A DNA stretch of 64,000 bases. It comes from Streptomyces sp. ATexAB-D23 (GTDB lineage: Bacteria > Actinomycetota > Actinomycetes > Streptomycetales > Streptomycetaceae). Location of the stretch: NCBI RefSeq assembly GCF_000373645.1, contig NZ_KB892035.1, positions 307,150 to 371,149 on the forward strand, written 5' to 3'. Made by a program: the position numbers and the translations under genes. How positions within the stretch are numbered: the first letter of the stretch is position 1; every line of letters begins with the position of its first letter. The notes under the pieces are model-generated. The model worked only from the letters and a program-made list of their open reading frames with translations. It made no database searches and was not told the origin of the DNA. Shown here in pieces: positions 15,701 to 23,007 of this stretch.

Positions 15701-17173
15701 GAGGCCGCTGATCGCTACGGTGGTGGTGGCCCGCTCCTTGCCGTGCCGCAGCTGCACGAACAGGTTCCAGTTGCCGGCCCGGCCCGCCGCTCCGAGGGTG
15801 GCGGCCAGGTCCACCATGGTGTGGTAGCGGATGAACTCGTCGTCGACGTCGACGCCGGTCACCTCGAAGGTGTGGTCGGCCTTGGTGCTGCGGCGGCGGA
15901 GCACCGCGGTCAGCTCCAGCTTGTCCTTCGGCCCGACCCTGGCGAACTGGTTGCGGATGTAGCCGGTGACGTGGAGGGTGCTGTCCCGGATCTCGACCAG
16001 GGTGGCCTGGTTGAACAGCCGGGAGTCGGAGAGGCTGTTGCCGGTGAGGTCGAGGTCGGTGACGTCCAGGAACCGTTCGGCCTGCGGCCGGCCGAGCAGG
16101 GAGGCGGACCAGTAGACCTTGTCGTCGCGCCGTACCAGGTCGGAGCTGAGCACGCTGCGTCGCTGGGTGTAGTCGGAGACGGTGAGCGCGAGGTCGACGC
16201 GGCTGTGCATCAGGCTGAAGGCGCGTACGCGTTCCAGGGGCCCGCACAGGTCGTAGACGTCGGGCGGCAGCCCTCTGAGGTACGGCGCGACGAAGCCGGC
16301 GAAGCCCGCCCGGTACTGCTCGTCGCCCGCGCGCAGCTCCGGGGTGTAGAGGCGCAGGTCGTGCGAGAGGAACTTGGCGGCTTTGTGGGCGAGCAGTTCG
16401 CGCTCCCCCTGGCGGAGGAGGAAGGCGTCCGCGTACTGGTGCACGAGGACCCGGTCCCGGATGCTGCGCAGTTCGCCGCGCCGGTTGGTGATGGAGGGGG
16501 TGTCGGTCTCGCGCTCCCAGATCCACCGGTAGACGGGGGCCGGGAGCAGGGTGATGGAGCGCGCCGAGTACCAGGCGACGGTGGAGAAGTAGGTGTCCTC
16601 GAAGAAGAGCTCTTCGGGGAAGCGGATGCCGTGGTCGAGCAGGAAGTCCAGCCGGTAGAGCTTGGCCGCGGCGATCGGGTCCTCGAAGAGTTCCGGCATC
16701 GTCCGCAGCCCGCCGTCGACGGTGCGCTCGGTGCCGTAGAGCTGCGGCTGCCAGACGGTGATCTCGTCCTTGGCGAGGTTCACGCGCAGCGCGCGGCCGG
16801 CGGTGATGTCGGCGCCGGTGGCGACCGCGGACTCCAGCAGGGTCTCGCAGGCCTTGAGGGGGAGTTCGTCGTCGGCGTCGAGGAACATCACGTACTGGCC
16901 GGTGGCGGCCATGATGCCGTTGTTGCGGGGCGCGCCGACGCCGCCGCTGTTCTGCGGGCGTTCGACGATCCGGACGCGGGCGTCACCGGCCGCGAACTCC
17001 CGGGCCACCTGGAGCGTTCCGTCGACGGAGGCGTCGTCCACGACGACGACCTCGACGGCGCGGTGGGTCTGGGCCAGTGCGGACTGGAGGGCCCGGCCGA
17101 GCGTGGCACTCGCGTTGTAGGCGGGGACCACCACCGTCACGGTGTACAGCGAGGGGTCGGCGGGCGGAGTCAT
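12707..17173 (-). CDS. Fusion of two GT-A glycosyltransferase domains and a CDP-glycerol glycerophosphotransferase
   Basis: 1488-residue multidomain enzyme for a teichoic-acid-like polymer. Residues about 10-240 are a family 2 GT-A domain with VVVPAYNASATLGRAL and an intact metal-binding motif FLDADDE (Asp99 to Glu103). A beta-rich linker follows. Residues about 545-760 are a second GT-A fold (VVLVDDGSTDATSAQL), but its DxD position reads MFARAQD, so it may be inactive. A second beta-domain (LHFEGLLVLTGVDIDR) leads to a TagF/TarF-type domain at about 1085-1460, with VFLQHGVVYNDV, VLVMPTWRRD and TDYSSVFFDVAYMGKP, which transfers glycerol-phosphate (or ribitol-phosphate) from the CDP-activated donor. 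No membrane segment is seen. Its start ATG overlaps the stop of the CDP-alcohol phosphatidyltransferase gene by 4 nt, so they are coupled. Confidence 0.88.
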   Translation of the reverse strand: MTPPADPSLYTVTVVVPAYNASATLGRALQSALAQTHRAVEVVVVDDASVDGTLQVAREFAAGDARVRIVERPQNSGGVGAPRNNGIMAATGQYVMFLDADDELPLKACETLLESAVATGADITAGRALRVNLAKDEITVWQPQLYGTERTVDGGLRTMPELFEDPIAAAKLYRLDFLLDHGIRFPEELFFEDTYFSTVAWYSARSITLLPAPVYRWIWERETDTPSITNRRGELRSIRDRVLVHQYADAFLLRQGERELLAHKAAKFLSHDLRLYTPELRAGDEQYRAGFAGFVAPYLRGLPPDVYDLCGPLERVRAFSLMHSRVDLALTVSDYTQRRSVLSSDLVRRDDKVYWSASLLGRPQAERFLDVTDLDLTGNSLSDSRLFNQATLVEIRDSTLHVTGYIRNQFARVGPKDKLELTAVLRRRSTKADHTFEVTGVDVDDEFIRYHTMVDLAATLGAAGRAGNWNLFVQLRHGKERATTTVAISGLDVRRERYRGPDDTYEIYETVSGNLALRPETTEQQTADHPRGTPWLWWQDGPPAEPAAPHRETYDAAIVAHCHNDEYNLYEFLSSLLAQREFAATQVVLVDDGSTDATSAQLAQFAAYHANVEVIPQIRLGARSSFDNGLRYVRAPYVMFARAQDILGENCVGRLVAAAQRCKADVVVGDQDNFPGPRSSTDAPWRRYFGADAPRIDRLDDAPYLIFSAELGAKLFRTSLLRRHALRTGHGPGFEDAWLAVPALLHARTVTTAPTATSFARDPERRDSLFDLTWNDPVKTQELIRLCRHIIRMTERLSARGARLAMRFVVRSMQPHLRNIHRIMSRTEIAGIFPALVDIYRPIPDELILQYAGVPMSRLQHHAVRTGNYELFCDPYTKPAYRPQLLIDDAGMHRGLEADRTETTTLLRVDRQKAVLETVVPDGDHLHFEGLLVLTGVDIDRLFSNRLELVLGDGRRETALPIEQVYRRDRWRARKEQDWYAGWRATARPGDLAALSNRDLKPRVRVHDGDRSHDIAVEARQMLHRFKGVHRLGRARIRLTIAGNESVTLRRISGPLRKAGHALRRLRQEVRASLPGRTGWRTRLLYWLMYPKLHGRDIWIIGEREDTAQDNSYHLFKWIRENEPKRKVFYAINGDSPDREKIDHLGQVIDRLSWKYRAYLLHATRLINAYDLEAYLGFPGLSKRAFLRGYGDLLRYQRVFLQHGVVYNDVVGSIHAQVTNVDMVLTTGRSERAYYAEHCGYGYDRVAATGLPRYDALKPLDGPRKVLVMPTWRRDIVAPSYNKAAKPEIPFAASEYYRFFSALLRDERLLEALQYYRVELEFMPHYEIRPYLKHFRIDHPSITVSSTGRDVQLAMRECSMLVTDYSSVFFDVAYMGKPIVYTNFDDEAFYSKHYKRGYFDLARDGFGPACGTVDRAVDEIIASIARGFEVEPEYRRRAEEFFVLRDTNNCRRAFDVIDTMDATAGGDPGRMSTPLVMGRPQEQERERA

Positions 17174-18348
17174 CGTACGGACCCTTCGCTCTCCGCCCAG
17201 TAGGGCAGGGCCCGCAGCTGCTGGGTCTCGATGTCCGAGGCGTGCGGGGTGTAGGGCTCGGGGTACGGCTGAAAGCCGAGGTCGTCGTCCCGCTCGGGGA
17301 GCGGGAACTGCTGGGCGAGGGCGTCCCGCTGGTCGTCGTCGCCGGCGTCCCCGCCTCTGCGGTGGCGCCCCCGGTGCAGGTGCTCGGCGATCACTCCGGC
17401 ATTGGACGGCTCGGTGGCGAGCTTCTCCATGAGCCGGGTGAAGTCACGGGTGGAGAGCCAGAACTTGTACATGATCACGAGTTCGAAGAGGCCGAGGGCC
17501 GCGGCCGATATCGCGGTCGTCCACAGGATCTGGCCGATGAGCGGCGCCACGATGAAGATGAACATCTGGAACTCGATGCCGCTGATCAGGTGCGGCCTGA
17601 TGCGGCTGCGCAGCAGGGCCTGGCGGAACCGGGTGTACCAGGGGAAGCGGTTGCGGAACTGCGCGTGCAGGTCGACCACGTCGCCGCTCTGCTGCTTGAG
17701 CACCTCGGCCTCGACGCCGGGGTTCTCCCTGAGCAGGTCCTCGATGAAGACCACCTTGGGCTGCTCGGGCGCGCCGGCCGCGGCGGCGGCTGTCGCGTCC
17801 CGCTGGGCCTGCTCCTCCTCCAGCGCCTTGCGCTCCATGGTGACCTTCTCGATCTTCATGCGCATGGACATGCGCATCTTGTAGATCTGGAGGGCGTCGA
17901 CGTAGCGGAGCATGTCGAGGAAGACGACGGCCAGGGCCGCGAGGAGGTAGAGCTCGTTGTGCGTGCTCAGGTACTGGCCGCCCATCAGGGCGAGCGCGCA
18001 GAAGAGGACCCGGATGCGGTCGAAGACGTAGTCGAGCCAGCCCCCGAAAACGGTGCCGTTGCCCTTGAGGCGGGCGAGTTTGCCGTCGATGCAGTCGAGG
18101 ATGAAGCTCAGGTGGTAGAGGGCCGCGCCGATGACGAGGGAGCCGGTATCACCCTTCAGGAAGAAGTACGCGGAGCCGAGGCCGACGAAGAGCGCCGACC
18201 AGGTGACCCGGTTCGGGGTGATGAACTTGAACTTGGCCATCCCGATCAGCATGCGCGTGGCGACCGGATCGACCAGTAGAACGGTCCACCAGGCATCGCG
18301 CTTCTTGCATGTCAGCTTCTGAACGGCACGCAGCGACAGCTTCCCCAT
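17170..18348 (-). CDS. CDP-alcohol phosphatidyltransferase family membrane protein
   Basis: 392-residue integral membrane enzyme. The full CDP-AP motif is present at DCIDGKLARLKG followed by GGWLDYVFDR, matching D-x2-DG-x2-AR-x8-G-x3-D-x3-D. Such enzymes join a CDP-activated donor or lipid to an alcohol at the membrane. Several hydrophobic helices lie at about 50-125 and two more at about 260-310. A charged, coiled-coil-prone insert (residues about 145-185, rich in Lys, Glu and Met) and a His/Arg/Asp-rich C-terminal tail of about 70 residues extend well beyond the usual 200-residue family core. The gene is the first of a two-gene operon with the glycosyltransferase fusion (4-nt overlap), so a lipid-linked acceptor or donor role in polymer synthesis is likely. 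Confidence 0.87.
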   Translation of the reverse strand: MGKLSLRAVQKLTCKKRDAWWTVLLVDPVATRMLIGMAKFKFITPNRVTWSALFVGLGSAYFFLKGDTGSLVIGAALYHLSFILDCIDGKLARLKGNGTVFGGWLDYVFDRIRVLFCALALMGGQYLSTHNELYLLAALAVVFLDMLRYVDALQIYKMRMSMRMKIEKVTMERKALEEEQAQRDATAAAAAGAPEQPKVVFIEDLLRENPGVEAEVLKQQSGDVVDLHAQFRNRFPWYTRFRQALLRSRIRPHLISGIEFQMFIFIVAPLIGQILWTTAISAAALGLFELVIMYKFWLSTRDFTRLMEKLATEPSNAGVIAEHLHRGRHRRGGDAGDDDQRDALAQQFPLPERDDDLGFQPYPEPYTPHASDIETQQLRALPYWAESEGSVR

Positions 18349-18554
18349 AACCCCTCAGACAACACGACTCACGTGGGCAACGCGGCCCCATCGGCCTGCA
18401 AGAAGTCGCAATCAAGGGGCGTTCACATAATGGACACAGGAGCTTCACCTGTGATCCACATAAAGACAGGACGAGACCCTATCAAGATCAAGGTCAAACT
18501 AGAAACTGTCAAAAGCGGTCACGTACGTGCACGCGGCCACCTTCCGGGCAGAGG

Positions 18555-20153
18555 TCAGGTTTCGGACCCCACCCTGACCCAGGGGGTGAAGGCGAGACCG
18601 CTCGCCCCCTGCTCCTGACGTGCGAGCCGCAGCACACCGTCGTCGCCCAGCAGCGCGAGGACCGCCCGGCCCAGGCCGTCCACCGCCACGGCCGGCGGCA
18701 CCACCGAGGTCTCCCCGGCGTCGAACCACCACACACCGCTCTCCGGCCGCCCGTCCGCGTGCGCCCCCACACAGCACGCCCCCGACTCCCCGGAACGCAC
18801 CAGCACCGTGCAGCCCCAGCCCTGGATGCCGACCCCGGCGGCCGCGGCCACCGCCCCGGTGCCCTCCGGACCGCCCAGGCTCACCGCACCGGCGCCCGGG
18901 ACCCGCACGCAGACCTCGTTGCTCCCGGCGTAGCGGTAGCGCACCGTCCCCGCCTCGGGGGCCGCCGACAGGGTGCCGGGGGCGGGGCTGACGGCAGCCG
19001 TGGTGTCCAGCGCCCAGTCGCCGGAGGGCGTCTCGCGGTGCCAGCGGATCGCGGCCGCCGCGTCCCTGGTCCTGGCCCACACCTCGGGCGTCCCCGAGGC
19101 GCCGGTCAGCGCGACCAGCTCGTCGGCCACGGTGGCGCCGCGCAGATGCTGCCAGCCGCTCCACCGGCCGTCCGGTGCCTGCCGCCGCGTGCTGATGCTG
19201 TGGCCGATGTTCCGTACGAAGACGTGCAGGTTCCCCTTGGCGTCGAAGGCCGCGGCGGGGAAGCCGGCCTCACGGCCCTTGGCCCGGTCGTTGCCGTGCG
19301 GGTTGCCCACCGGGTGCCAGGGCCCGATGGGGCGCCCGCTCTGGTACTGGGTCGCGTGGACCACGTCGACGTAGTCCTTGCCGTCCGCGCGCTTCCTGCG
19401 GCGCAGGCCGAAGAGGTGCACATAGCCCTGGGCGTCCTGGACCACTTCGAGACCCGGCAGCAGGTCGGGCCCTTCGAGCAGCTCGGGCCCGCTCCACTCG
19501 TCCCCGCCCGCCCGCCGCTCGGTCCAGCGCAGCACCCCGGCCGCCGACGGGAGGTAGGCGGAGAGCCGGCCGTCCACGCCCCTGACGAGCCAGCGCAGCG
19601 GCAGCGGATGACGCGCGGCGCCCCGTGCGCCCAGCCGCGGGTCGGCACCCGCGCGGTGGCACCGCACGAACACCGGTGAGCCGCACTCCCGCTGGTACGT
19701 GCGGGCGGCGGCGACCGTGGCGCGCGCCACGCTGCCGCGCAGCGGCGGCTCGGTGACGACCGGCCGCTTGGCCTCCCGGTCGATCGAGGTGTGCTCCGGG
19801 TCCGGGTCCAGGGTGCCGACCCGCAGCGGACGCAGCTCACGCAGGGCGTCGAGCACCAGCGCGGTGATCTTCCCCGGCTCGGCGTCGATGACCCAGGGCT
19901 CCCCCGCCACCCGGACACCGCGGGCCGCGCAGTCGGCGACGGCCCGGTCGAACGCCGCCCGTTCGTCGGGCGTGCCCGGCTGGGCGCAGACGATGTCGAC
20001 CTGCGGGCCGCTCTCCTGAAGTGCCAGCAGGGCCGGGGCGTCCCCCGGTGTCGCGACCACGATCGCCACACCCCCAGCCCCACGCGCCGACGCACCGGAC
20101 CGGCCCGGCACCTGCCTGCCGCGCTCCGGCCGGCGCTCCCCTCTGCGTGCCAT
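18555..20153 (-). CDS. Degenerate PIG-L-like domain fused to a beta-propeller
   Basis: 532 residues. Residues about 25-150 follow the PIG-L/LmbE deacetylase pattern (VAIVVATPGDAPALLAL, then LRPLRVGTLDPDPEHTSID), but the zinc-binding HPDDE motif is replaced by ATPGDA, so zinc deacetylase activity looks lost. Residues about 180-530 form a repeated, Trp-rich beta-propeller (GPWHPVGNP, LHVFVRN, GRWSGWQHLRG) of the PLL/sialidase-like sort. The same propeller occurs alone in the gene at 21697-22821. I see no signal peptide from the chosen ATG, so secretion is uncertain; a GTG inside the sequence is an alternative start. It is divergent from the LCP ligase gene. The domain call is from motif pattern only. 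Confidence 0.68.
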   Translation of the reverse strand: MARRGERRPERGRQVPGRSGASARGAGGVAIVVATPGDAPALLALQESGPQVDIVCAQPGTPDERAAFDRAVADCAARGVRVAGEPWVIDAEPGKITALVLDALRELRPLRVGTLDPDPEHTSIDREAKRPVVTEPPLRGSVARATVAAARTYQRECGSPVFVRCHRAGADPRLGARGAARHPLPLRWLVRGVDGRLSAYLPSAAGVLRWTERRAGGDEWSGPELLEGPDLLPGLEVVQDAQGYVHLFGLRRRKRADGKDYVDVVHATQYQSGRPIGPWHPVGNPHGNDRAKGREAGFPAAAFDAKGNLHVFVRNIGHSISTRRQAPDGRWSGWQHLRGATVADELVALTGASGTPEVWARTRDAAAAIRWHRETPSGDWALDTTAAVSPAPGTLSAAPEAGTVRYRYAGSNEVCVRVPGAGAVSLGGPEGTGAVAAAAGVGIQGWGCTVLVRSGESGACCVGAHADGRPESGVWWFDAGETSVVPPAVAVDGLGRAVLALLGDDGVLRLARQEQGASGLAFTPWVRVGSET

Positions 20154-20452
20154 GCGCCCCGACCCCCCTCGTGTGTGGAACCGGGCGCGATGGACGTCCC
20201 GGCTTCCAAGAAGATATGCACTGTCGCTTCCGGTCAGGAAATCAGCCCATTGCGCTCAGGTATCTACCGGACCCGGACAGACATGATCAATTCCGTTCTG
20301 TCACAGTTGCGCCACAGCCTTCGTACGTACACCTGATCGACTGCTTATAGTGCTCATCCCGGGAAAACGCGGACCGGCTCCACCCCCCACCCGAGTCCCA
20401 CCCCCATCACCTGCGCCCTGACCAGGCCACAAGTTGTGAGGACTCACTCAGG
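20154..20452. other. Divergent intergenic region before the LCP gene
   Basis: 299 nt without a credible gene, AT-richer than its surroundings. It should hold the promoters of the PIG-L/propeller gene (minus) and the LCP gene (plus). The best element is TATAGT at 20346-20351. Confidence 0.5.
20346..20351 (+). promoter_or_regulatory. Candidate -10 element of the LCP gene
   Basis: TATAGT is a near-consensus -10, 101 nt upstream of the ATG. No convincing -35 was found at the expected spacing. Confidence 0.45.
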
Positions 20453-21550
20453 ATGACCCAAGACGCCACCACCCCCGGCCCGGGGAGCTCCCCGGAGAAA
20501 CCCCGCCGCGGGCGCAAGCGCGTTCGGACACGAGGCCAGCGCATACGCCGGGCCGTCCTGCTGTCGGTCCTGGTGCTCGTCGTCGCCGCCGGCGGAACGG
20601 CCTACTGGCTCTACAGCAGCCTCGACGGGAACATCAAGGGCGTCGACATCGACAAGGCCCTGGGCGAGGACCGCCCCGAGAAGCTCCCCACCAGCGGGCA
20701 GAACCTCCTGGTCCTCGGCTCGGACTCGCGGGCCGGCGCGGAGAACAAGGAGCTGGGCGGCGGCGTCGGGGTCAGCGGGGCCCGCTCGGACACCGCGCTG
20801 GTCGTGCACATCCCGGAGGGCCGCAGCAAGGCCGTCGCCGTGTCCATCCCGCGCGACACCCTGGTGACCCGGCCCGACTGCACCAAGGCCGACGGCTCGA
20901 CGGTCGACGGCAAGGACCGTGTGATGTTCAACTCCGTCTACTCACAGGTCGGTCCGGCCTGCGTGGTCAAGACGGTCGAGAAGATGTCCGGCGTGCGCAT
21001 CGACCACTACCTGGAGATCAACTTCGCCGGGTTCAAGGACCTCGTGGACGCCATCGGCGGTGTGACCGTCGACGTCAAGGAGGACATCCACGACAAGAAG
21101 TCCGGACTCGACCTGGCCGCCGGACCGCAGCGGCTCAACGGCACCGAGTCCCTGGCCTTCGTCCGCACCCGTTACAGCGTCGGCGACGGCAGCGACCTCG
21201 GCCGCATCGGGCTCCAGCAGCAGTTCCTCATGGCCCTCCTCAGCGAGGTCAAGAAGCAGGACCTGCTGGGCAGTCCGACGAGCGCGTACAAGGTCGCCAA
21301 CTCGGCCACCAAGTCGCTGACCACCGACGAGGGCCTGGCCTCCCTCAAGTCCCTCACGCAGTTCGCCCGTTCGATGAACGGGGTCGACCCGGACACGATG
21401 GAGACGATCATGCTCCCCGTGGCCTACGACAAGGTCGACCCCAACCGGGTCGTGGCCGCCGAGCCGCAGGCCAAGACGCTGTGGAAGTCGATCCGCGAGG
21501 ACGCCGCCATCCCCGAGTCGGCCAAGAAGTCGCCCGCCACGGGTGGCTGA
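20453..21550 (+). CDS. LytR-CpsA-Psr (LCP) family cell-wall glycopolymer ligase
   Basis: 365-residue membrane-anchored enzyme that transfers polyprenyl-phosphate-linked glycopolymers, such as wall teichoic acid, to peptidoglycan outside the membrane. An Arg/Lys-rich cytoplasmic tail (about 33 residues) precedes one transmembrane helix (AVLLSVLVLVVAAGGTAYWL). The LCP core includes LLVLGSDSRAG, SDTALVVHI, AVSIPRDTLV, INFAGFKDLVDAIGGVTVDV and the conserved Arg motif LAFVRTRYSVGDGSDLGR. The ATG at 20453 has GTGAGG about 10 nt upstream. It sits between two propeller genes and next to the TagF-type fusion, which supports a role in attaching the local polymer. A repeat-rich hairpin follows the stop. 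Confidence 0.93.
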   Translation: MTQDATTPGPGSSPEKPRRGRKRVRTRGQRIRRAVLLSVLVLVVAAGGTAYWLYSSLDGNIKGVDIDKALGEDRPEKLPTSGQNLLVLGSDSRAGAENKELGGGVGVSGARSDTALVVHIPEGRSKAVAVSIPRDTLVTRPDCTKADGSTVDGKDRVMFNSVYSQVGPACVVKTVEKMSGVRIDHYLEINFAGFKDLVDAIGGVTVDVKEDIHDKKSGLDLAAGPQRLNGTESLAFVRTRYSVGDGSDLGRIGLQQQFLMALLSEVKKQDLLGSPTSAYKVANSATKSLTTDEGLASLKSLTQFARSMNGVDPDTMETIMLPVAYDKVDPNRVVAAEPQAKTLWKSIREDAAIPESAKKSPATGG

Positions 21551-21561
21551 CCGGACATCAC

Positions 21562-21608
21562 ACGGGAAGCGGCCGTGGAACCCTCCCGGTTCCCCTGCCG
21601 CTTCCCGT
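21562..21608 (+). terminator. Hairpin after the LCP gene
   Basis: ACGGGAAGCGG (21562-21572) pairs with CCGCTTCCCGT (21598-21608). The 3' arm lies in a tandem repeat, so the 5' arm could pair with more than one copy. Confidence 0.5.
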
Positions 21609-21663
21609 TCCCCTGCCGCTTCCCGTTCCACAGCCGCTTCCCGCCCCGCAGCCGCCTCCGGTC
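21592..21663. repeat. 18-bp tandem repeat, about four copies
   Basis: Units start at 21592, 21610, 21628 and 21646. The first two are identical (CCCCTGCCGCTTCCCGTT) and the last two diverge. The array is intergenic between converging genes. Confidence 0.8.
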
Positions 21664-21696
21664 CCACCCGCGCCCCTCAGGGACGCGCCGGGATCT

Positions 21697-22821
21697 TCAC
21701 ACCCGCTGGGCCGGCCCCAGCGCCAGGCCGGGTTCGCCGTTCTGCCGGGCCACGTAGAGACCACCGCGCACCCCGATCACCGCGAGCACCACACGGCCGT
21801 TCGCGTCGAGCGCCAGCGCCGGGTCCGTGGCGGTCCGTTCGCCCGTCGCCGCCCACCAGAGCCCACCGCTCTCGTTCTCCGTTCCGCAGGCCGCGAGCAT
21901 CACCCGGCCGTCGCGGTCGCGGTGGGCGAGCACCGTGCAGTCGTAGCCGTCCAGCTCGGCGCGGAGCGCGGCGACCGGGCCCTCGGCCGGGGTGTCGCCG
22001 ATCGCGACGGCCGGGGTGTCCAGGCGGTTGGCGGTGAGAGTGCCGGTGGCGGCGTCGGTCCAGTAGTAGGTGTTGCGGTCGGGAGCGGTCTCCAGGACGC
22101 TCACCGCCCCGCCGGCGATCTTGACGTTCAGGTTGGGAAGCTTCTCGAAGGCGCCGCCCGGTTCGCTCTGTGCCCACCTCATGGCCTTGTTGGCGCCGGG
22201 GACGAGAAGCTCGAAGCGTCCGGACCCGGCGACCGCGACAGCCATCGTCTCCTTGCCCAGGGTGCCCCGCAGGTCCTTCCACCCCTCCCATTTGCCGTTC
22301 TTGCCCTCGCGGCGCAGCATCATCCCGCCGTTGGCGTTGCGGACGAAGACGTGGACCGCGCCGGAGGAGGCGACGCCGGCCGCCGGAGGGCCGACGCGGG
22401 CGGCCCGCTCGGCGTCCTTGTACGGGTTGCCCAGCGAGCGCCACGCCGTGACCGGGCGGCCCGTCTGGTACTGGACGGCGTACACGAGGTCGACCTGCGG
22501 GCCCTCCTCGCCGGACACCGAACGCCGCCCGACGAAGTGCACGTAGCCGTCCGCGCCCTGGGCGACGGAGAGATGGTTCAGGTCCGCGACCGGGAAGAAC
22601 TCGGGGCCCTGCCAGCGGGGGCCTCCCGGGCGCTCCTCGGTCCAGCGCAGGACCCCGTCCTCGTTGCGGGCGTAGGCGGTGAGCCTGCCGTCCTTGCCAC
22701 GCACGAGCCAGCGTCCGCCGACCGGGGTCCCGGCAGGCCCCTCGGCGCTTTCGACGTCGCGCAGGGCGCCCTCGCCCCTTCCCGAGGTGCTCCCCTGGGA
22801 ACGTCTCGACCTGGCTCGCAT
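21697..22821 (-). CDS. Beta-propeller protein paralogous to the PIG-L fusion's C-terminal domain
   Basis: 374 residues made almost wholly of Trp- and Gly-rich blades: GRWLVRGKDGRLTAYARN, GGPRWQGPEFFPV, TAWRSLGNPYKD, AVHVFVRNANGG and GKWEGWKDLRGTL. These align in order with blades of the protein at 18555-20153 (for example VHVFVRN with LHVFVRN, and GKWEGWKDLRG with GRWSGWQHLRG), so the two share a duplicated domain. It lacks the PIG-L-like N-terminus. No signal peptide or membrane helix is clear, and the first 25 residues are basic and low in complexity. PLL-like propellers often bind sugars; glycan binding here is inference. It converges on the LCP gene. Confidence 0.7.
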   Translation of the reverse strand: MRARSRRSQGSTSGRGEGALRDVESAEGPAGTPVGGRWLVRGKDGRLTAYARNEDGVLRWTEERPGGPRWQGPEFFPVADLNHLSVAQGADGYVHFVGRRSVSGEEGPQVDLVYAVQYQTGRPVTAWRSLGNPYKDAERAARVGPPAAGVASSGAVHVFVRNANGGMMLRREGKNGKWEGWKDLRGTLGKETMAVAVAGSGRFELLVPGANKAMRWAQSEPGGAFEKLPNLNVKIAGGAVSVLETAPDRNTYYWTDAATGTLTANRLDTPAVAIGDTPAEGPVAALRAELDGYDCTVLAHRDRDGRVMLAACGTENESGGLWWAATGERTATDPALALDANGRVVLAVIGVRGGLYVARQNGEPGLALGPAQRV

Positions 22822-22995
22822 GTCGTGAGGTCATCCTTCCGTGATGGTCCGCTCCCGATCTGCGGCTTTGTGTCACGACCGGCACCCGGAAGACGGGGAG
22901 CACCCATCATAGAATCACCGTTCGAACCCGCGGAATCGTCGCTACCGGCCCGCGTCACGGGACTCAGCACCGTACGCCGGGGCGGCCTCCCATGA

Positions 22996-23001
22996 CACCC
23001 T
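22996..23001 (+). promoter_or_regulatory. Candidate -10 element for leaderless NYN gene
   Basis: CACCCT ends 6 nt before the ATG at 23008, with no Shine-Dalgarno. Same layout as upstream of rnd. Confidence 0.3.
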
Positions 23002-23007
23002 TGCGGC

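Noticed and set aside
14711..17203. 830-codon plus-strand frame opposite the glycosyltransferase fusion
   Set aside because: Low-complexity Gly/Val/Ala/Asp-rich translation with no motifs; mirror of a well-supported gene.
18424..18512. Promoter and CACAGG/CCTGTG hairpin upstream of the CDP-alcohol phosphatidyltransferase gene
   Set aside because: A TTGACA exists on the minus strand (18512-18507), but no -10 at acceptable spacing could be found; the hairpin arms are only 6 bp.
18373..18618. 81-codon frame in the gap between the CDP-alcohol phosphatidyltransferase and propeller genes
   Set aside because: No Shine-Dalgarno, no family similarity, and it overlaps the end of the propeller gene on the other strand.
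21558..21764. Repetitive GTGSGRG-type peptide and repeat array suggestive of a CRISPR or antifreeze-like protein
   Set aside because: Units are contiguous 18-bp tandem repeats with no spacers; the peptide is only the translation of a terminator-associated repeat.
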